64,000 bases of DNA from Ichthyophthirius multifiliis (GCF_000220395.1 NW_004086294.1:1-64000); one strand, 5' to 3'. Counted from the first letter of the stretch, positions 49,503-62,385 are shown. Notes: generated from the sequence alone by a model not told the origin. Translations and numbers: made by a program.

Positions 49503-50825
49503 ATGACAAGAGATAAAACATTATCTAATTAATAAAATTATTCAATAGATTTCAAAAAAAACTCTTAATTTAAAAAAAACATAAGTCTAATTAAAGCTTA
49601 AAATATCAAAAAAGTTCAAAAAATACGAAAAACTTAAAACTAGGATGAATTATAAAAATAAATATTGGTAAAAAAGAAGAAGATATAAAAAAAAAAATAT
49701 AAAATCTAAGAAAACTTAAGTCATTCTTCATCAACTATATAAACAAATTAAAAATAAAAAATAAATGTAAATAAAAATATAAATACAAAAAAAATTATAA
49801 ATATATAAATATATAAATATATATATATATATATTTATATATATTTATATAAATATTTAGATTAAATAAATATAGAATCCTAAATATTATATAAATTAAA
49901 AATGGGATATTATTCCTGAAAAAGATTATAATATTTTTGGTGATATTTTAATTGAAACTGACTTTGTTTCTGAAAAGAAATACTCATCATAAAATTATTG
50001 GAAACCACCAATGAATGTTTGTGTAGACTTTCAAGGAATTATTAAAATGGATATTGGTAGTTTTGGGAAGACTAAGAAACATTTTTAAATTATTTGGAAT
50101 TTTATGAAACTATGTAAACATGAAGAAATTTTGGAGTTTTCGAATAAATTGGAAGAATGGTATACTTTTTCAAAGCAAATTTAACTAACTTATATGGAAA
50201 AAAATCTCCCTTTTTATTCTGATTAGTTTTAATAGTTTAATTTAAAAGCTGATTAATATATTTATTAGCTCAATTAAGGTAATAAAATGTTCATTTTTTC
50301 CAAAAAAAATACAATTTCGAAAACTAGAATATAGAAGAATATGAATTTGGATTTAATTAAGAACTTTTGGCACTTTTGGGACTTGAAAAAGACTAAATAG
50401 GGTCAATAATTATGAGATAGGGCAGATTTAATATTTTCGATATAAAAAGTAGGTTTAAAATAACATAATAATTGTTAAATAATTATTTATAAGTGGATTA
50501 GAATATTAATTAGGAATAAACATAATTATAAAATGTTAATATTATATCTTAAGATGGTTTTAAAATTCCAGCTAAAGCTGTTTCTAAGTGTTTTAGTCTA
50601 AATTTTTTATAAAAATAAGAGTTATTAACTCCAGATTATTTATTTTTATTATAAATTATCGAAATAGATGTAGAAATTCAAAGTTTAGAAGAAATTGTTA
50701 GTTTGAGAGAGTTTAATAATGAAATAATGTTTAAATTTAAAGATTTAAAAGATTATTTATATTATTATGAATGCGAAAAATTTGCCTTTATAAAAAAAAT
50801 TTTATTAATCTTGAATTTTTTGTGA
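49503..50825 (+). CDS. Hypothetical protein
   Basis: ATG 49503, a Lys/Gln-rich N-terminus (M-T-R-D-K-T-L-S-N-Q-Q-N-Y), a likely intron at about 49766-49860 (GTAAAT...TTTAG), then a more ordered part: W-D-I-I-P-E-K-D-Y-N-I-F-G-D, W-K-P-P-M-N-V-C-V-D-F, L-C-K-H-E-E-I-L-E-F, and N-F-W-H-F-W-D-L-K-K. Around 50390-50415 the frame meets TGA; a one-base shift lets it continue as D-G-F-K-I-P-A-K-A-V-S-K-C-F, then E-I-D-V-E-I-Q-S-L-E-E-I, to TGA at 50823-50825. No known domain recognised. Real coding is supported by the mixed codons and the two long frames, but the join is doubtful. Confidence 0.5.
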
Positions 50826-51491
50826 TATTTTTTAATTTTAATATAGAGTATATATATATATATTTATATAGAAATTAATATATATATATATATTTATTTT
50901 TTACATATATTAAAGTATATTTATTTTATAATTTATTTGTTTTTTTTATTATAAATATGAAAAATATAATTTTTTTTTTATAATATTATATTTTTAAATT
51001 TATTTTTTTATAAATTTTTTGTTTTTTATAAAATTCATTTTTTTTTATTTTTATTTTTTTAATAATTTATAATTTTTTTACTTTTTTTTAAAATTATTTA
51101 TTTATAAAATCTTTTTTTTTTTTTTTATTAATATTTTAAAATAATATCTATATATTATTTAATTTATATTATTATAAATAAATTTCAATTAAATTAATTA
51201 TATCTTTAAAAATTAATATATAAATTTATTTTTTATATAAAAAATTAATTTCATAATCCCTTATTAATTTGTAATGATGTTAATTTATTTCGATGTATTA
51301 TTTTTAAAATAAAAATATATAAAAAAAAAAAATTATTCATTTTTTCTTGACTTCTTTTTATTGATTAAGTTTTAAAAAAAAATACAGAAAAAATAAAATA
51401 ATCGCTTTAATATTAATACATATATATATATTTTAATATATTTATATATTCATTTAATAAAAATAACATTTTAATTATTTAATATTATCAA
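50826..51491. other. Intergenic A/T-rich region
   Basis: T runs, A runs and short (AT)n. Nothing recognised. Confidence 0.5.
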
Positions 51492-53237
51492 ATGCTTTTA
51501 ATTAATAAATCATTATTAGTTTTCATATTTTTAATAATCTTTGATTTTATATAATCTTCCCAAATAAACTAATTAATACATCGACTAACATTTAAATCAT
51601 CTAAATATCGTTAAAAATTCAATTAATAAAGTAAAAAAAAAAAAAAAAACTCTAAAAAATATAAAATATTAATGTTTTAAAAATAGATTAACCTATCGAA
51701 TTAATAAATGCCTTTTTTGGAAACATTAAATATAATATAAAATAAAATATTGGAATAATGCTTTCTTCAAACAAAGATTATGATTTATGCCAAATCTTCG
51801 ATTTAGATGAAAAGAAGCAATAATTATAATAAATATATAATTTAGATATGTACATATACATAAAAATATCATACAATTGTCCTTTTGGATCTTAAGCGTT
51901 TAATGCTTATTAAATGGGGGCAAAAGGAATTATATATTATGATCCTAAAAATACATATAAAAATAAACCTTTTTCATAATCCTATAGTATATATAATTAA
52001 ATTATTTTATTTATTTATCTATATATATACATATATTTTATATATATATATATAAATAAATAGATGAAAATAATTAAATAATTGCTCTTTTAATGAAAGA
52101 TGATTAAGAAGGTAATAATTTATTTGAATTATTAAAGGAAGATTAATAAAAATAGTAGGATTTTTATATTTTAGCTAATATTTAATTTGCGAAACCTTTT
52201 ACTAAAGAATACCCAGAAATAAATTACTTTTTCTAATCTACATAGAAAAGTAGTTATGATTTAATCGAAAAAATAATAGATTTTATTGAATTATTTGATT
52301 AGAAAGAAAAAATTTAATTTAATCCTATACCTGTTATTTATAATAGCAAAAAAATAGTATCTTTATGTCAAAAAAATGAGGCTTAATGTGATAGAGTTAA
52401 TGAAGAAGATATTATTAAATATGATTGTTTTTCAAAAGGAAAATATTGTGTAGCTCATAATGATGTTTAATATTTTCGTAATAAAAAAAAATTATATAAA
52501 TAATAAACATATATAATAAATTAGCACATGATATTCTTTTAATTGAACTTAGATAATATTTAATTTCTTAATAGTCTTTTTAGATGTGGAAGATATATAT
52601 AAAAAAATTTTATAAGAAATGTATAGAGATGAATAAGGAAGAATAATAGTAGAAAGATAGTTTGATTAATTGTAGTGATGAGATTTTGAAAGATTTTCCT
52701 TCTTTTAAAAGCAAAATCGAAAAAATTGAAAATAACTCATGGGTTTCTTTAGATAATGATAATAATAAAGAAAATACTGTATTTTAGAAAATATAAGAAA
52801 AGGTTTAAGATTTTGATATTTTAGAATGGCCTAAATTAAGTGTTAATGGATTAATTATATAAGATTATCATATTAATGTCTGGGATCATTTAGTATCGAT
52901 TTTATGTTCAAGTTTTGAAAATTAATCATTAAAATGTTTATAGTATTTAGCACATGGTTCTATTTAGGAAAATTAATAAGATGACAAAGGGGATAATTTT
53001 AATAATCTTTATTCAGGAAAAATAATTAAAAGTAATAATAATAAAAAAGTCAAAAAAGAAATTATTATTGTATTAAGTGTGGCATTAGGAATTATTTTAG
53101 GGGTAATTGGTTTCCTTATCTTTAGAAGATATCATATTAAAAAATTAAATATATTGGTTAATAATAGGGTAAGAAATGCAGTAAATAAGTATTAAAAATT
53201 TAATGAAGAAAATGATTCTAATAATTAAAAAGATTGA
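51492..53237 (+). CDS. Type I membrane protein with PA domain, possibly a sorting-receptor relative
   Basis: ATG 51492 gives a signal peptide (M-L-L-I-N-K-S-L-L-V-F-I-F-L-I-I-F). After an intron (about 51627-51680) comes a protease-associated (PA) domain: Y-N-C-P-F-G-S-Q-A-F-N-A-Y and M-G-A-K-G-I-I-Y-Y. Further exons hold a Cys-containing lumenal part with Y-D-C-F-S-K-G-K-Y-C-V, then one membrane helix near the end (I-I-I-V-L-S-V-A-L-G-I-I-L-G-V-I-G-F) and a short basic tail with V-N-K-Y-Q-K-F. TGA at 53235-53237. Introns are at about 51988-52065 and 52466-52520. A PA domain plus Cys-rich lumen and short tail resembles plant and protist vacuolar sorting receptors; no RING or protease domain follows. 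The receptor role is inference. Confidence 0.65.
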
Positions 53238-53605
53238 AAATATTATTTCTATATATTATTAGTATTTTTTTTTCTATATATACATTAAAATCATATAAAA
53301 TCAATTTTTTATTTAAAATCATTATTAAAATAAAATAAAATAAAATATGGATATATTAAGCAAAATGTTAATAAATTATAATAGTTTTTATATTTTTTTA
53401 AAAAGCTAAAATTAAATATTATTTTTTCTAATCAAAAGAAGAATAATTATATAAAATTAATAACATTTATATAAAAAAAAAATATATATATATAAAACCT
53501 TTTTTTTTTTATTTATTTATATAGAAAATTAATATATATATATTATTATAATTAATAAATAAAAAAATCCAAAAAAAAAAAAAAAAAAGAATAAAAAAAA
53601 AAAAA
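53238..53605. other. Intergenic A/T-rich spacer
   Basis: A/T DNA ending in A runs directly before the E2 start codon. Confidence 0.5.
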
Positions 53606-54046
53606 ATGAATAAAAGAATGGAAAAAGAATTTGCTGATTTAACAGCAAATGCGCCTCAAGGTATAAAAGTAGAAAAATCTAATGAAAATAATAAATGGAT
53701 TTTTCATGTTGAAGGACCTTAAGATTCCGTTTATGCAGGCGCTAACTTTAAAATATCATGCACATTCCCTGAAAATTATCCTTTTAAAATGCCCGAATTT
53801 AAATTTGATACATTGATTTGGCATCCTAATGTATTAGAAAATGGAGAAGTATGCAAAGAAATGCTTGGAGAAAAAGAATGGGTACCCACTAAACAAATTA
53901 AAGGAGTAATTGAAATTCTTGTCAATATGCTTGCTTAACCTAATCTCGATTCGGCTATTAATAATGAAGCTTTAAAATAATTCAAAGAAGATCCTGATAC
54001 TTTCAAAAAAACTGCTTAATAATGGGTTGCTAAACATTGTCATTGA
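53606..54046 (+). CDS. Ubiquitin-conjugating enzyme E2, UBE2L3/UBE2D-like
   Basis: Single exon of 146 residues, ATG 53606 to TGA 54044-54046. E2 fold landmarks: the N-terminal helix (M-N-K-R-M-E-K-E-F-A-D-L), G-P-Q-D-S-V-Y-A-G, F-P-E-N-Y-P-F-K-M-P, W-H-P-N-V-L-E-N-G-E-V-C with the catalytic Cys, W-V-P-T-K-Q-I, and a C-terminal helix Q-W-V-A-K-H. All expected active-site residues are present. The missing insert near the active site and the K-M-P-E-F-K-F strand fit class I E2s near UBE2L3 more than UBE2W; the exact subgroup would need a tree. It uses proper Gln codons TAA and CAA side by side. Confidence 0.93.
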
Positions 54047-55696
54047 AATTGATTATAAAAAAAAAATATGAAATAAGAAAAAAATAAAAAAATATATATA
54101 TATATATATATAATTTAGCTTATTTATTAATATAAATATATATATATAAAATATAAATTTAAACGGAAATAAATAAATATATATTTTTTTTTTCTTATAT
54201 GTTCTTCTTAATTTATTTCATTATATTTACATATTAAAATCTATTTTTATGTATATATTTTTTTATTTATTTTATAATGTTTTTTTTATTTTTTTATTAT
54301 TTTTTTAATAATTATTACATATATATATTTTTTCTTTAATTAGAAAAGAATATATTAACTTGATTTAAATAATTAAGAATATTTTTTTATAAATAAATTA
54401 ATATATAAAGAAATAAAATTATTTTAATATAAACTTTGATAAATATATTAAACAAAAAATATCAATTTATAAAAATAATATTATTTTAGGTTTTAATATA
54501 AGTATATATAATTCAAATATATATTAAAAACTTATATATATTCATACGAATATAATTATATGAAAGAACTATAATAAATTTTAAAATAAATTTATTAATA
54601 ATATATGTGTGATAATAAAATTGATTTTTTAAAAAATACTATATAAATTTATTATTATTTATTAAGTTATTTATATATTTAATATAATCTTACATTTTAA
54701 ATATATTTTTTAACTAGATTTTTTTTTTAAATACGTATAAATATTTATATTCTATTAAATATAACTTTAATCCATATAATTTATAATGTAAATGTATATT
54801 TATATTAAAATTAAAAATTTTTTTTTATTTTAAAAAAATAAATTGAAATTATATCAATATTAAGATATTAATTAAAATTCAATACAATAAAATTAAGATT
54901 TTTTCATATAAAAAATATTTATAAAAAAATAAAAAAATTCAATATTTTATATAATAAATAAAAAAATAAAATATAAATATATAAATTATTTTTTTTATTA
55001 TATATTATTGTAAATTTATAATAAAATAAAAATATTTTAAATTAATTATTTAGAAAATTTTATATATGAAGGAATAATTTATAAAATAAAAAAATTATTA
55101 AAGATAAAAAGATGAAAAAATTGCTAATATATAATAGAATCATTAATTTTAATTATTAAATATAATAAATAAATTTAATTTTAAATTATTAAATACTTTG
55201 ATTTAATTTAATATTAAAAATAAAAAAATATAAAGAATTTTAGAAAAAAATAGTATTTATATATAAAATAATACTATTAATTTTTATTTTTATATTCAAA
55301 TATATTATTTAACAAGTTCATATTAAATAATATGCTATTAAAATTTATTTTATCATAATTTAAAAAAATATTTTTTTTTTAGATATTATAAATAAATATT
55401 AAAGTCTGAAAATAATTATTAATATATTTAAATAATCAAAAATTCAAGTTTTTAATATATAGAATTTTTTTTTTATTTATATATTTATAAATTAATTTGG
55501 ATATGTAAAAAAGTATAATAATAATTAAATAAGAATAATAATCAATTTTTTTAAATTTATATGTTTTATATTTTAATGAAAATATTTATAAACATAATAT
55601 TTATTATATAAAATTGTTTTAATATTAAATATAAAATCAAATTAATTTTAAATTATAAATTTGTGTAAGAAGAATTAATAAAATTATTAATTTAAG

Positions 55697-55741
<45 letters not shown>

Positions 55742-55784
55742 CATATATATATATATATACGTATAAAAAAAATAAAAGAAAAAA
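54047..55784. other. Long intergenic A/T-rich region
   Basis: About 1.7 kb of A/T with (AT)n at 54085-54112 and 55697-55736. No gene recognised. Confidence 0.55.
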
Positions 55785-57538
55785 ATGTAAAAAAACCTTT
55801 AAAAAATTCTTTAAGAAAATTCAAAAGATTTATACATTCTAAACCGTTTATTAAGACAAGAAACCGTTTTCATATAAGAACTAAATAAAGGAAATCAACA
55901 AATAATTGAATTTTTTGACGAAAACCCTTTAGCGATTCAATAATTAATATCCTACATAACTACTGAATATCCTGATTTTAAGAATTTTAATAGAGTATAT
56001 AAATATCCAAGTGTTTCGAATGAAATATTTTAATCAAAATGTGAAGTCATTACAAAATAGTTTTTCTAAGAAAAAAATTGTTAGGTTTTTTTTGCATAGT
56101 TATTTACTTTTTTATTAAAATATAATGATTTGAATGATGTTTTGGCAGGTTTTTGGTATAATTTAATGTAATAATTATTAACTTTTAATCCAGAATTTGT
56201 TATTTAATATGCTTTTTAAAGTAGAGGGGTATTAAATAGTTTATTTAGACATATTTAGAATGATTCTATATGTAATTTATTTATAATTTTTGTTAAATAT
56301 ATATATAAAAAAAAGATAATTTTATTGAAGAGATATTTTGTATTGAAAAATAAAAATTAAGCTTATAAAATGAAAATTAATTTTAGTAAATTAAATTTGA
56401 AAAAATTTAAGAATATCTATAAAAATTTATGTTTTTGGAAATTTATTAATAATAAAATTTCAGTAAACTTTTAGTTAAAATAATCGAAAAGTAATATTTT
56501 GTATACTCAGGATGTATTTTTTTTAAATTTCTTAATTAAAAAGAAAACTAAGAAATGCTATTTGAAGGACTATTATAGACATAAAAAGCCGAAACAAGTA
56601 TAAATTGTGGCAAAATAATCGAAGAAATGTTATAATAATATGCTTTCAATAGTATTTAATCAATGAAAAATAAAGAATATTAATTACAATAAGAAAATAA
56701 TAAAGAATATTGTTTTTAATAATAAGATAATTTAGTAATAATGATAAAACTAGTAGAAAATATGGAAAAAATAGGTGTTTTTTTACAAAAAAAACAGTTG
56801 AAAAATACATAAAAAATTTAGGTTTTAAAAATATTAAAAAATGCTATTTTGACTGATTTTTAAAGTGTTTTAGAGGAAATTAAAAAGAAGAAAATTCTTG
56901 AAATTTTATGGAATTTGATTGAAAAAAACTAATAAAATACTATTTTATTGCAAGAAATATTGGATATTTTTAAATGCGTTTTATTTAAAAAAAAATTTTT
57001 AAGAAAATATTTTATAAGAAATTTTTTTGCATGAAAAAATTTTAGAAAAATAAAACTAAAAAAATTATTGTTAATGGATTATTATAGCTCTTTCCAAACT
57101 TTTAAATGATTATTTTGATATTTTAAAGGATAATTTGGAATGGAAAAATTATTTTGAAAAGATTATAGAGGGTTAATTAGAAAAATAGTGCAGAAATTTA
57201 GGAGATTTTAATTAGTTTTTGGAAAATCCGGAAAAAACTTAAGCATTTATAGTCAAAAAAATTCAAAAGGATGCTGATTTTGATATTTATCCTTATTCAA
57301 TGTTTGAAGATGAGGTTGAATTTATCGAAAAAATAAGAAAAAGTTATAGTTAAGTTATAGAATAGTAGAAATATTTCGAAGAAAAGAAAAAAAAATTAAT
57401 TTTTTGACACCTTGTAAAAAAGAAGATAAAAAGAAAACAAAAAAAATACGAAGAAATAGTATGTCAGTAATTTTTTAGTTAGAATAAAAAATACCAAAGA
57501 AACAAAACTCATTTTAAGAATAAGTATTAAAAATTTGA
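55785..57538 (+). CDS. SAPS-domain protein (PP6/SIT4 phosphatase regulatory subunit)
   Basis: SAPS proteins bind the PP6 (yeast Sit4) catalytic subunit and direct it to substrates. From ATG 55785: L-Y-I-L-N-R-L-L-R-Q-E-T-V-F-I-Q-E-L, I-E-F-F-D-E-N-P-L-A-I-Q, Y-K-Y-P-S-V-S-N-E-I-F, L-N-D-V-L-A-G-F-W-Y, and S-L-F-R-H-I-Q-N-D-S-I-C-N-L-F. These follow the order of the SAPS domain (K-Y-P, N-P-L-L-A, L-L-x-H-I-x-x-x-x-I). The frame changes by one base near 56305 (A8) and near 56990 (A9). The later segments include C-G-K-I-I-E-E-M-L-Q and Y-P-Y-S-M-F-E-D-E-V-E-F, and the last ends at TGA 57536-57538. About 585 residues after correction; the long acidic tail of animal members is absent. Confidence 0.75.
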
Positions 57539-57668
57539 ATTATAATATATATAAATATATATATATATAATTTATTTACATACATATATTTGTATTTTAG
57601 CCTATTTTAAGGTTTTAAATGTATTTTTATTTAAAATAATACTTATATTTTATATATATAATAATAAT

Positions 57669-58486
57669 TCATTCTAATTAAATAAAAGCTAATTTAGGCT
57701 TATGATAATAACATTTTAAAATTATTTTAAATTATGCTTTCTTTTGTTTTAATAATTTCTAATTTTATTTTAGTAAATATATTATTGTTTTATATATATT
57801 TTAATTTTTTACTAATATTTTTGCTTATTCAGTATTTATTGCTTTTCCTTTTTAACATAAAATAAAATCAGTTTGAATTTATAGTTCTCCTTTATTTAAC
57901 ATTACATCAATACCCAATTATCTTAAATAATTATCCATCGAATGTGAAAAAGTTTTAAATACATCACTATCTTTTTATAATATGATTGTCTCATCTGCTA
58001 TTGTTCCGGCTTTGGCATATTCTAGGCATTCATATTCATTAAAATATCTTGATATTTATATAAGTATTTATGTATTATATAATTTTTACTATTAAACTTC
58101 ATTAAGAGATTTACTAGTGAATAAAAGACCACAATCTCCTTTTATTTATTAAGATAATTTATGCAAATTTTCTTTTTATTCATTTTATTAATCTCTACCT
58201 AAAATAACTTACATTACTTTATTTTTTCCTAAGAAAAATCTATAGTTTTTTTTTAAATAAATTCATAAATATGTATATATATATTTATATATTACTTTGA
58301 ATCATTCCATTCTTATTATATTTGTCTAAAAGGTATAGTTGTCATGTTTTAATGAGAAAAAAGAAATATATTATCGTATTTTTCGATACATTCATTTAGT
58401 TTACTACTTATCTTTTATTTATGACCAATAGGATTTTTTTTTGTTTTAGTTAATGAAATGACTTTATTTCTTTTTGATTTTGGCAT
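57669..58486 (-). CDS. MRT4: Ribosome assembly factor MRT4 (uL10/P0-like)
   Basis: MRT4 is a nucleolar stand-in for ribosomal stalk protein P0 during 60S assembly, later exchanged for P0. ATG 58486: M-P-K-S-K-R-N-K-V-I-S-L-T-K-T is nearly the universal start of the family. Then F-R-Q-I-Q-Q-E-W, and after an intron (about 58242-58297) F-F-L-G-K-N-K-V-M-Q-V-I-L-G-R. Next comes G-D-C-G-L-L-F-T, and after another intron (about 58055-58103) Y-A-K-A-G-T. Then H-S-M-D-N-Y-L-R-Q-L-G-I and Q-A-K-I-L followed by a last small exon (A-Q-F-K-I-I-L-K-C-Y). TGA at 57669. Length and motif order match eukaryotic MRTO4, without the acidic tail of the human protein. Convergent with the SAPS gene. Confidence 0.9.
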
Positions 58487-59861
58487 TTTTTTTATTTTTT
58501 TATTTTCTATTATCTTTTGTTAATTTGTATTTTTTTTAATTTAATCCTAATTTTTTTATTATTATTATTAATTACATATTTTTTTATTAACAAAAAATAT
58601 AAATAAGCTCTAGTTTTATTTAAATATATTTATATATATAAATATTTGATTTCAAAAAGAAATCAATATATGTATGTTAGCTTTCTTTTTTGTAGTTCTT
58701 ATATATATTTTAGATATTGTTTTATTATTTATATATTCAAAAATTATAAAATTATATTTTAAAAATTAAATATTGGACTATTTTTATATAATAAAAGTTT
58801 TAATATTTATACACATAAAATTTATATAGTTAAGAAGTAGTATAAAAATAAAAATAAAATATGACTATAAATTTTAATATCCAAACTGCATATAATATTT
58901 TAAATTTTTTAACAAATTTAAATATTTAGAAAATTATTTTGATAATATTTATAAATATGAACTATATCAATTAATTTTTATTTAATTTTATGTAATATCT
59001 AAAGTTATATTTATATTTAAAAATTTTTAAATTAATACAAAAAGTATTATTTACTTGCAAAAAAACATATTAAAAAGAAGAAAAAAAAATATTACAAACT
59101 TAATTATATATAAATATATATATATATATTAATATATAAAATAATTTTTTATATTAAATAAAATAAAAAAAAACAAATATATTAAATAACTAATTTTTTT
59201 TTTTTTTAATTATTTATTTATTAATATTATATTTTTTATTTAATAAAATATTTTTTTTATGATTTTAATTCTTTTTTAATTTATTGTGTATTAATTATAA
59301 TAATTAACTAATAAATAAAATTTCAATAATTTTTACAAATTAGTTTATACTAATTTGATAACAATCTTTTATAATATATAATATTCTGTATATTATATGT
59401 ATGCTAATTTTAATACTATTTTTTTTTTTGTTATTTAGTAAAAAATACTCATAATATTTATATAAATTACTTTATTCTTAAATTCTAAAAATATACAATA
59501 TCTTAACATTTTTATTTATAAATTAATTTTATAAAATTTAATTATTTATAATATTATTAAGTTTCTATTGTGTGAATTTAAAAAGAAAGTAATTTAGACA
59601 TTATTTATTTTGACTATTTTTACTCATTATTATATTTAAAAATATATTTTTTATTTATATCTAAAATAAAAAATTATATTTTAAAACTTAAATATGGTAA
59701 TCAAAAAAAATAAAAAAAAAGTAAAGTTTACAATATCACAATAAATATAAACATAAATAATAAAAAAAATATTGTTTAAATTTGCATTATAAATGAAAAT
59801 TCTAGAAATATAATATGTGTAACAATTTAGTTATATATATATATATACATATGTAAAAAAT

Positions 59862-59901
<40 letters not shown>

Positions 59902-59982
59902 TATATATATTTATAATAATTTTTTTATTAATTAATTATTTTTATTCATAAATTAACAATCCAAAAAATTAAATTATAAATA
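58487..59982. other. Divergent intergenic region
   Basis: A/T-rich DNA between the MRT4 start (minus) and the kinase-like gene (plus), with (AT)n at 59862-59896. No element named. Confidence 0.5.
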
Positions 59983-60500
59983 ATGGGAAATTAACTAGAA
60001 TATAATTAATAAAGTTAAAATTAAAATGATAATTTAGTAGGGATTTCTTCATAATTAGTTACTACATCTCTATAATAATCTAATATATAAATGGAAAATT
60101 TGGAATTTTTATTAAGTAAAGATGTTGATGAATGTTATGGAGAAATAAAAATTTATAAATTAAAATAATAAATATAGCAAATAGAATAATAAATAGAAGG
60201 AGATTTTTATTATTGTATGAAAACTAAGCTTTTTAATTCAAAATAAGAGTGCAAAGAATACTAAAATAACATTTTAAAATAAAAAATATAAATAAATCAC
60301 CCAGGTATAGCAAAACTAGTAAAAACTAGAGTAATTTATGGATAAAATATGTGTTCAAATTTATATAAAGTAAATTATTTTTATGAATATTTCCCTAATA
60401 ATTTAAAAACTGAAATTTTAATAAGAATAAAAAAATAAGAAGATTTCTAATTAAATGTAAACATATATATATTTGAAAATACATAAAATAAATATAAATT

Positions 60501-60564
<64 letters not shown>

Positions 60565-61197
60565 AAATAAATAATCTTATAGAATCTATATTATAAAGTT
60601 TAATATATTTAAAAAATATAGGAATAATACACAATGATATATAACCTAAGACTATATTATTTAATATTTAAGGACATTTTAAACTTACTGATATTTTTTT
60701 TTTAACAGGTGGTTTATGTGGATTTCGTAAATATGCGTTAGGTTTGGAAAGAGAGTGTTTTTTGGCACCGGAGTTATTATAAAAATAAGATTATTAATTA
60801 GAATAAAATAATGATAAAAATTGTATTTTTTCATTAGGTCTTATTGCATTGTCTATGGGATGCCTTTCTAATTTGGAAAATCTGTATAATTTAGAGAAAA
60901 GAATTGTAAATGAATAAGTTTTGGGGAATTTATTGGAAATTGTAAGAAAAAAATATGGAAAAGGACTCTATTTTTTACTTTTAGGAATGTTAAATATAAA
61001 TTAAGAAAATAGATTAGATTTTGAAAAATGTTTAGTATTATAAGAAAAGATATGTGTTAAAAATGATTAATTATATTTATTTGAAAAAATAGTTAGTAAA
61101 AATAATAATAATACTACTAATTCATCACTCTAAGATAAGAAAAATATAGTTGATTTATTCGAAAAAAGTAGATAATATTGGAATATAAAAGAAAACA

Positions 61198-61257
<60 letters not shown>

Positions 61258-61686
61258 GATGAAGAAAGTATAAAAAAATAAAAAAGAGATGAATCTTTCT
61301 AATCAAAAAATAAAAACTAATATTAATAAAAATATATAGAAAATGATTATGAAGAGATGTCTAGCAATAAAAATAATCAAACTGAATTTGATAAAAGTGA
61401 AAGTGATAAAATAAAAAGTATGAATTCAAGTATAAGTGATGATGAATCAAATAGTTTTTTAAATGAATAAGAAAAAAATAAATAAGATTAATTAAAATTA
61501 TAAGAAAAATAATAAGAAGAAGAAAAAAAAGAAAAAGAAGAAAAGTATATAAATTAAAAATATATTTAAAAAAAAAATTATAATATAATAAAATAATAAT
61601 AAAAAATATAAATGTAACATATTATTAATCGATTATAAATAAAATATAGTAAATAAATAAATAAAGATGCGCATATATATAAAATT

Positions 61687-61745
<59 letters not shown>

Positions 61746-62069
61746 TATATATATATATATATACTTTTATTTAGGAATAAAATAATTAATCTATTATAAT
61801 CTAATAATAATGCAAATTTATAAAATGCAACTAGTTATTCAAAAGTAAAATTATTTAATAATAATTTTTTAGATCAGGAAATTTATGTACCTTTTAATTA
61901 AGATACAATTTAAAAATATATTGTGTAAAAATAATAATAAAATATTAAATAAGTAAATACTAGTATTAATTCATTAGCTAATTCTAATAAATCTTAAGTA
62001 TAAAAAAATAATAATTTTAATAATAATAATAATAATATTTATACAAAATATTTTAAAAATTATAAATGA
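59983..62069 (+). CDS. Protein-kinase-like protein with degenerate active site
   Basis: ATG 59983 begins M-G-N-Q-L-E-Y, a possible N-myristoylation signal. Early segments include V-D-E-C-Y-G-E-I-K-I-Y-K and H-P-G-I-A-K-L-V-K. After an intron with (AT)n (about 60450-60561) the kinase C-lobe appears: I-G-I-I-H-N-D-I-Q-P-K-T-I-L-F, then K-L-T-D-I-F-F, and L-A-P-E-L-L. In active kinases these read H-R-D-x-x-x-x-N and D-F-G. Here the Arg is Asn, the metal-binding Asn is Thr, and DFG is D-I-F, so activity is doubtful. A (TAA)n run at 61201-61257, then an acidic, Ser- and Gln-rich tail follow. After an intron (about 61544-61774) a final N/Q-rich exon ends at TGA 62067-62069. The frame across the (TAA)n run is uncertain by one base. 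Confidence 0.7.
61201..61257. repeat. (TAA)n trinucleotide repeat
   Basis: About 19 units inside the kinase-like gene. Depending on frame it reads poly-Gln, poly-Asn or poly-Ile; the downstream frame needs Gln. Confidence 0.9.
61675..61762. repeat. (AT)n-rich intron
   Basis: Imperfect (AT)n filling most of the last intron of the kinase-like gene. Confidence 0.75.
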
Positions 62070-62385
62070 CTTATTTACTTTTATGTTTATATGCATAATA
62101 AATATTTTATTATATTTATTAAATAATTTTATTTTGTATTTTTGTTATATTTGTACTGTATTTTTTTTAATATTATAATCTCATATAAAAAATATCTAAA
62201 ATTATATCTTATATATTTTATAGACTTTATAAATAAAAATTTTTAAAATACAAATAAAAATGTATAAACAATAATTTTATTTAATAAAAATATTATTATT
62301 ATTATTTAAATTTAATTTTTTTTTAATTTATTATTTATATGCAATTTGTATATTTTTCATATTTTTAAAATATAATAATATATTA
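62070..62385. other. Convergent intergenic spacer
   Basis: A/T DNA between two TGA stops; no hairpin or other signal recognised. Confidence 0.5.

Noticed and set aside
60395-60634. Minus-strand open frame of Ile/Tyr repeats
   Set aside because: It is an (AT)n intron of the plus-strand kinase-like gene read on the wrong strand.
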